From DAISKN01 sp963716925 (GTDB taxonomy: Bacteria > Acidobacteriota > Vicinamibacteria > Marinacidobacterales > SMYC01), in assembly GCA_963716925.1 (NCBI GenBank), contig CAVQUX010000007.1, positions 1 to 10,519 of the forward strand: a stretch of DNA of 10,519 nucleotides, in the 5' to 3' direction. Positions 6,587 through 10,519 of this stretch are shown here, in pieces. The notes beneath the pieces are model-generated. The model saw only the letters and a program-made list of their open reading frames with translations. It ran no database searches and was not told where the DNA came from. The stretch's first letter is position 1; every line of letters begins with the position of its first letter. The position numbers and the translations under genes were made by a program.

Positions 6587-7141
6587 ATGACAACGAACCA
6601 AGAACGCGACCTGTCGCAGCGCCTGGCGAGGCTGAGTGACGAAGCACTCATGGATCTTCTAGCGAATGCTGGCGACTACACCCCCGAGGCCCTCATGGCC
6701 GCGCGAGCCGAAGTGGCCCGCCGGGGCGGCGAGGAGACGCTGCGGAACGCCGTGCTCGTAGATCCTGCACGTTCCTCCCAAGATGGGACGCAAGTTCAAG
6801 CGACATTGAGCCGTTGGCGCTTCGCGGCAGTCGTCGCGATGGTATTTGCCGGTGCCTTTGGCTTGAGCGTCCTTGGCGATGCTGTTGGCGTTGGCTCTGC
6901 CTGGGACATGGCGATATTCAGTCTTTGGCTTGCGCTAGGGCTTCCGATATTGATTACGGCCGCTGTACGCCGGCTCCGTGACGTGGGGTTCAACGAGTGG
7001 TGGGCTTGTTTGATGATCGTTCCTGCAGTGAACATGCTCTTTCTTCTGGCGCTCATGACTTGGCCTAGTGCTGCGGCAGGTTCTGGTGAGACCCGTCAAC
7101 CGATTGACAGTGATCGAGATGGCCGTCGAACAATGCGATGA
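6587..7141 (+). CDS. DUF805-like small integral membrane protein
   Basis: The product is 184 residues. ATG 6587 (MTTNQERDLSQRLARLSDEA) is preceded by AGGGA about six bases upstream; an earlier TTG at 6551 lies inside the kinase remnant and is less likely. Residues 10-50 form a soluble N-terminal segment with DYTPEALMAARAEVARRGG, a short helical motif seen at the start of many bacterial membrane proteins. Three hydrophobic segments follow at about 78-97, 108-127 and 137-159. The sequence between the second and third, AAVRRLRDVGFNEWWACLMI, resembles the R-x-x-D-x-G-x-x-x-W-W signature of DUF805 inner-membrane proteins, whose function is unknown. The C-terminus is polar and charged. The gene lies between the two copies of the promoter/kinase repeat and has no obvious promoter of its own, so it may be read from promoter A. 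Confidence 0.75.
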   Translation: MTTNQERDLSQRLARLSDEALMDLLANAGDYTPEALMAARAEVARRGGEETLRNAVLVDPARSSQDGTQVQATLSRWRFAAVVAMVFAGAFGLSVLGDAVGVGSAWDMAIFSLWLALGLPILITAAVRRLRDVGFNEWWACLMIVPAVNMLFLLALMTWPSAAAGSGETRQPIDSDRDGRRTMR

Positions 7142-7695
7142 GCGGAACGGGCGTTTTGCTGAGGAGTGACTGAAGCCTCTGCCATCAACAGTCAGGACCC
7201 AAAGCGATTCCTTACTCGCGCGAAGCGTTGCTCAAGGTCCCTGACCTAAACAGGACTCTCTTGGGATCGGAAGCTCATGATTGCAACACGCTCGTCGTCG
7301 GAATAGGTCGAGTACGTCAGTTAGTTTGGTTCGAGAGAGCGGATTCCATTCCTAAAGTTCTCGCGAGGTCTGAGAAACTTGAGCTCTCCTCGATTTCGCA
7401 AGACCGTAACAACTCACCGAGTCCCGAGCTTTCCCGTTTTGTGACCTGTGCCAATCGAGCACGACCTTCTGCCCTTTCAATGAACGCGTTCACCTTGTCG
7501 TACAAAGGGCTCTCCACATCTGATGAGGAGCCTGCGCTCGAGTTCAAGGATGGTCACATCACCGCATGTTCTTTCGCGAATCCCTATCGAGGACAGGTCT
7601 CTCCACGAACGGCTATGAATGTAGCACTGACCTGCCAGCTTGCTCGAACTTCAGTCGTAGCAGCGGAGCAAGCGGCTGGCGCCCGAGCATCAGAG
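7142..7695 (+). other. Stretch with no convincing gene
   Basis: One plus-strand frame from TTG 7228 to TAG 7725 (165 codons) and a short minus-strand frame (7547-7317) are open here. Neither has a ribosome binding site, a recognisable domain or clear third-position GC bias. The plus frame ends inside repeat copy B, and its last part (from SPRTAMNVALTCQLARTSVV) looks more protein-like than the rest, so it may be the tail of a decayed gene. I do not call a gene. Confidence 0.4.
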
Positions 7696-7782
7696 GCGTT
7701 TGATTCGCTCGTCGGACACGACTAGATTTCCACTCTGAAAGAGGCCCCCATGGCCCTCACACCAGGCAGCCGCGTCGGTCCC
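7696..7782 (+). repeat. Direct repeat, copy B (promoter, RBS and kinase start)
   Basis: This is the partner of 6271-6360. It shares GACACGACTAGATTTCCA (7715-7732), TGAAAGAGGCC, ATGGCCCTCAC and GTCGGTCCCTACGA, with scattered substitutions elsewhere. Here the downstream kinase gene is nearly full length. Confidence 0.85.
7700..7728 (+). promoter_or_regulatory. Sigma-70-like promoter, copy B
   Basis: TTGATT (7700-7705) and TAGATT (7723-7728) are 17 bases apart, as in copy A. GAAAGAGG (7737-7744) then serves as the ribosome binding site, 5 bases before ATG 7750. A start site near 7735 would give a very short leader. Confidence 0.5.
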
Positions 7783-10392
7783 TACGAGATCCTCGCTCCG
7801 ATTGGAGCGGGAGGGATGGGTGAGGTGTACCGAGCCAGGGATATCAAGTTACGACGGGAGGTAGCCATAAAGACCCTCCTCCAGAACTCCCACCCTAATG
7901 AAGAACAGGTCGCCCGGTTCCGCCGAGAAGCGGAGCTCCTGGCAGCGCTCCATCACGCTAACGTCGCTACGGTTTATGGCCTCGAAGAACAAGATGGGCA
8001 GCTTTTCATCGTGATGGAGCTTGTTGAGGGGGAGACTCTCGCGGAGCGAATTGCCCGAGGGCCCATCCCGTTGAAGGAAGCGTTGCCGCTCTTCGTGCAG
8101 ATCGCGAGTGGGCTTAGAAGCGGCGCATGAGAAGGGGATCATTCACCGCGATCTGAAGCCCGCGAACATCAAATTGTCCGGAAGCGACCAGGTCAAGGTC
8201 CTGGACTTCGGTCTGGCGAAAGCCGTCTCGACCGACACGCGAGCGCTGGACATATCGCACTCGCCGACCGTGACGAGAGGACACGGCGCTCGGGGCCATC
8301 ATGGGAACGGCTTCGTACATGAGCCCCGAGCAGGCGCGCGGAAAAGCGATCGACAAGCGCACCGACATCTGGTCCTTCGGCTGCGTGTCTCTTCGAGACG
8401 TTGACGGGACGTAAGGCCTTCGATGGCGAGACGGTGTCGGACATCATCGCTTCCATCCTGGCACGCGACCCGGATTGGGAAGCGCTCCCTGAGCGCACGC
8501 CTGTCAAGTGCCGAGACCTTCTGCGCCGCTGCCTTCGAAGAGAACCGGAGCGGCGCCTTCACGATATCGCAGATGCGCGGATCGAGATCGAAGAACTTCA
8601 CGCCGAGCCTGCAAGCGTCCTCGTCGTGACCCCTTTTAGAGGGGGCCTTCCTCTGCTCGTGGCCGCTTTCGCGGCGGCAATCGTTGCGGGTATCGCGGTG
8701 TGGAGTCTTCTGGGCTTTGGCCAACCCGTGCCACGCGTTGTCTCCCGCTTCGACCTCAATCTTCGGCGGGAGGAAGCCCTCACTTGGATGAAGGATCCGT
8801 CCGTGGCCTGGTCTTCCGACGGTTCGCGCCTCGTCTACGCCGGCGGAAGCCCTACAAAGTTATACGTCCGTCCCATCGATCGAATGGAGGCCACCCTAAT
8901 CCCCGGTACCGACGGCACAACCCCTTTTCTTTCCCCGGACGGTCAGTGGGTGGGATTCTATGGTCAGGGCAAGTTGCAAAAGGTTCATCTCGGGGGAGGG
9001 TTACCCATTGCACTTTGTGACGTCTTGGAGGGCGTCGGCGCAAGCTGGGGCGACGATGACACGATTCTCTTTGCGTCGACGGGAACCACGGGTCTTTCAC
9101 GGATCTCGGCTTCAGGCGGCGCCCCCTCGGCCGTGACCACGCCTGACCCGAACCAAGGAGAGATCTCGCATCGATTTCCGGAGTTTCTGCCGGGCGCGAA
9201 AGCTGCGCTTTTCACAATCTGGACGGGTTCTGTCGATACTTCGCGCATCGCCGTGCTCGTGCTCGAGACCGGCGAGTATCGGGTCCTTATCGATAGGGCA
9301 TCCTTTGCCCAGTACTCGGCGACAGGACATATCGTCTACGCGCGGGGAAGAAAGTTGGAAGCAGCGCCCTTCGATCTCGATAGTCTCGAGGTGACGGGAC
9401 TGCCGGTACCGCTCTCCTTGGATGTCAGAACTCTAAGTCTGTACGGAACCGCGCACTTCACTCTCTCCCGGGACGGATCTCTCGCCTACGTTCCCGCGAC
9501 TGGTCCTCCCGAGAGAACGTTGACGTGGGTGGATCGAAATGGATGGACACGGCCCCTAACCGAAGCCCGGCGCGCCTACGACAACCCTCGCTTTTCGCCC
9601 GATGGAAAGCGTCTCGCAGTGACGATCGAGACGGACAGGCTCCACATATGGGTGTATGACCTGGAGCGAGGTACCCTCAGCCGGCTGAGTTCGGGTCCGG
9701 AAGATCGTGAGCCGATCTGGACGCCCGACGGCGAGAGGATCACCTTTCTCTCGGGAGTGGGACCGTTCGACATCGTCCTGCAGGCGGCGGATGGGAGCGT
9801 CGCGGCGGAGAGACTTACGTCACTCACGTTAGGGGGCGAACCGAACTCTTGGTCTCCGGATGGAAAGTGGCTTGCGTTCACCGAGGTTCGTCCAGCGAGT
9901 CTGGATGATATCTCGCTTCTGTCGCTAGAGGGTGAGCGTAAAGTCCACTCGTTTCTCCAGACGCCGGCCGTGGAGGCGGGCGGCGTTTTCTCACCGGACG
10001 GGCGGTGGATCGCCTACAACTCGTTGGAGTCAGGCCGGCTCGAGGTCTACGTTCAGCCGTTTCCCGGTCCGGGCGGGAAGTGGCAAGTTTCGACGGAGGG
10101 CGGGAGCCAGGCGGTCTGGGATCGAAACGGGCGCGAGATTTTCTACCGCAATGGCGACAAGGTGATGGCGGTCAAAGTCGAGACCGAGCCCGCCTTCCGA
10201 TTGTCGAAGCCCATCATGCTTTTCGAAGGACGCTACGAGGGCGCCGCCGCGTGGGGCTATGCCAACTACGACGTCGCACCCGACGGCCACTTCCTCATGA
10301 TTCGGAGCGAAAAGGAATCCGCACCCACGCGCATCCACGTCGTTCTCAACTGGGCTGAGGAGTTGAAGCGGCTTGTCCCCGCAGACAAGTGA
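7750..10392 (+). pseudogene. Ser/Thr protein kinase with TM helix and PD40/TolB-like propeller, three frameshifts
   Basis: Joined across three frames, this encodes about 879 residues. The kinase domain is complete: glycine loop GAGGMG (19-24), VAIK lysine K41, alpha-C Glu60, HRDLKPAN (about 132-139), DFG (about 152-154), MSPEQARGK in place of APE, and DIWSFGCV. All catalytic residues are intact. Three single-base insertions break the frame: an extra A near 8117-8119 (CTTAGAAGCG where CTTGAAGCG is expected), an extra base near 8280-8282 (between TVTRG and TALGAIMG), and T8388 (GTGTCTC for GTGCTC). They sum to three, so the last part returns to the original frame. Removing them gives continuous family-like sequence. 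Such proteins place a cytoplasmic kinase before one transmembrane helix and an outside propeller. As written, translation from ATG 7750 stops at 8130 and yields only the N-lobe. Sequencing error or recent decay are both possible. Confidence 0.88.
8401..10392 (+). CDS. C-terminal part of the kinase: end of C-lobe, TM helix, PD40/TolB-like propeller
   Basis: This is the long uninterrupted frame of the broken kinase gene, 663 codons from TTG 8401 to TGA 10392. Residues 1-68 finish the kinase C-lobe (LTGRKAFDGETVSDIIASIL, then LLRRCLRREPERRLHDIADA). Residues 82-104 (GLPLLVAAFAAAIVAGIAVW) form a single transmembrane helix. The rest is a beta-propeller with repeated W/F-SPDG-type blades: VAWSSDGSRLVYAG, PFLSPDGQWVGFYG, ASWGDDDTILFAS, PRFSPDGKRLAVTI, PIWTPDGERITFLS, NSWSPDGKWLAFTE and GVFSPDGRWIAYNS. 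It ends VVLNWAEELKRLVPADK, the usual C-terminus of these fusions. The propeller would face the periplasm and probably senses a ligand or partner. No ribosome binding site precedes 8401, so the frame is unlikely to be translated independently. Confidence 0.8.
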   Translation: MTGRKAFDGETVSDIIASILARDPDWEALPERTPVKCRDLLRRCLRREPERRLHDIADARIEIEELHAEPASVLVVTPFRGGLPLLVAAFAAAIVAGIAVWSLLGFGQPVPRVVSRFDLNLRREEALTWMKDPSVAWSSDGSRLVYAGGSPTKLYVRPIDRMEATLIPGTDGTTPFLSPDGQWVGFYGQGKLQKVHLGGGLPIALCDVLEGVGASWGDDDTILFASTGTTGLSRISASGGAPSAVTTPDPNQGEISHRFPEFLPGAKAALFTIWTGSVDTSRIAVLVLETGEYRVLIDRASFAQYSATGHIVYARGRKLEAAPFDLDSLEVTGLPVPLSLDVRTLSLYGTAHFTLSRDGSLAYVPATGPPERTLTWVDRNGWTRPLTEARRAYDNPRFSPDGKRLAVTIETDRLHIWVYDLERGTLSRLSSGPEDREPIWTPDGERITFLSGVGPFDIVLQAADGSVAAERLTSLTLGGEPNSWSPDGKWLAFTEVRPASLDDISLLSLEGERKVHSFLQTPAVEAGGVFSPDGRWIAYNSLESGRLEVYVQPFPGPGGKWQVSTEGGSQAVWDRNGREIFYRNGDKVMAVKVETEPAFRLSKPIMLFEGRYEGAAAWGYANYDVAPDGHFLMIRSEKESAPTRIHVVLNWAEELKRLVPADK

Positions 10393-10394
10393 AA

Positions 10395-10519
10395 ATGTCT
10401 CTTCAACCCGGCACTCGGATCGGCAACTACGAGGTCCTCTCCACCTTGGGGGCCGGTGGTATGGGCGAAGTGTTCAGGGCTCGCGACACGAAACTCGGCC
10501 GCGACGTGACAATTCGTCG
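10395..10519 (+). CDS. Ser/Thr protein kinase, N-terminal fragment (continues beyond window)
   Basis: ATG 10395 lies 2 bases after the stop of the previous kinase gene, so the two are almost certainly one transcript with translational coupling; no strong ribosome binding site is visible. The 41 complete codons read MSLQPGTRIGNYEVLSTLGA, then GGMGEVFRARDTKLGRDVTI and R. The glycine loop GAGGMG (19-24) is intact. Aligned without gaps to the upstream kinase, residue 41 is Arg (CGT) where the catalytic VAIK lysine is expected, giving VTIR. The rest of the kinase lies outside the window. By family it may also carry a TM helix and a sensor domain, but that cannot be seen. Confidence 0.85.
   Translation, partial: MSLQPGTRIGNYEVLSTLGAGGMGEVFRARDTKLGRDVTIR

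Noticed and set aside
7317..7547. 76-codon minus-strand frame with a helical-looking product
   Set aside because: It is short, has no ribosome binding site and no family match that I can recall.
7228..7725. 165-codon open frame upstream of the main kinase
   Set aside because: It has a TTG start without a ribosome binding site, mixed third positions and no recognised domain, and ends inside the promoter repeat. Kept only as a note on that stretch.
1..10519. A new defence, CRISPR or phage-like system
   Set aside because: No spaced short repeats, no reverse transcriptase, nuclease or toxin-antitoxin pair and no integrase were seen; the IS3 element, kinase array and pseudogenes explain most of the recognisable features outside the large secreted protein gene.

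Overview
This window looks like chromosomal DNA from a GC-rich soil or sediment bacterium, most likely Acidobacteriota or a relative such as Gemmatimonadota. The main evidence is the pair of tandem Hanks-type Ser/Thr kinase genes whose products begin MALTPGSRVGPYEI or MSLQPGTRIGNYEV. One of them carries a transmembrane helix followed by a TolB/WD40-like (PD40) propeller. The small secreted protein with the motif GTWELNVAKSKFSPGPAPKS at the left edge is also common in that group. The lineage is an inference from protein families, with no rRNA marker present.

Left block (1-2873): a partial small secreted protein runs leftwards off the edge. It is divergent from a 705-residue secreted, cysteine-containing protein that I do not recognise.

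Middle block (2960-6133, all minus strand) is a graveyard of broken genes. It holds a serine hydrolase of the beta-lactamase/esterase family with two single-base frameshifts, the N-terminal stub of a GSTVHGL-type predicted nucleotidyltransferase with one frameshift, and an IS3-family element whose orfA is complete. The element's orfB is cut off before the second and third catalytic acidic residues. The element sits inside a class I SAM-dependent methyltransferase, whose C-terminal end is lost.

Right block (6271-10519, plus strand) is a kinase array. A promoter plus kinase start is present twice, about 1.4 kb apart. The first copy (6271-6563) has decayed to a stub. The second drives a kinase-TM-propeller gene whose reading frame is broken by three single-base insertions that add up to a multiple of three. 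A small three-helix DUF805-like membrane protein gene lies between the copies. A third kinase gene starts 2 bases after the second and runs off the window; the usual catalytic lysine of its VAIK motif reads as arginine.

The genes do not form one pathway. The right block is a signalling module (cytoplasmic kinase, extracytoplasmic sensor propeller), while the middle reads as insertion, deletion and decay. I found no convincing new defence or mobile system. The most useful leads are the repeated promoter/kinase cassette, the clustered single-base indels (real decay versus assembly error), the K-to-R change in the third kinase and the unidentified secreted protein.
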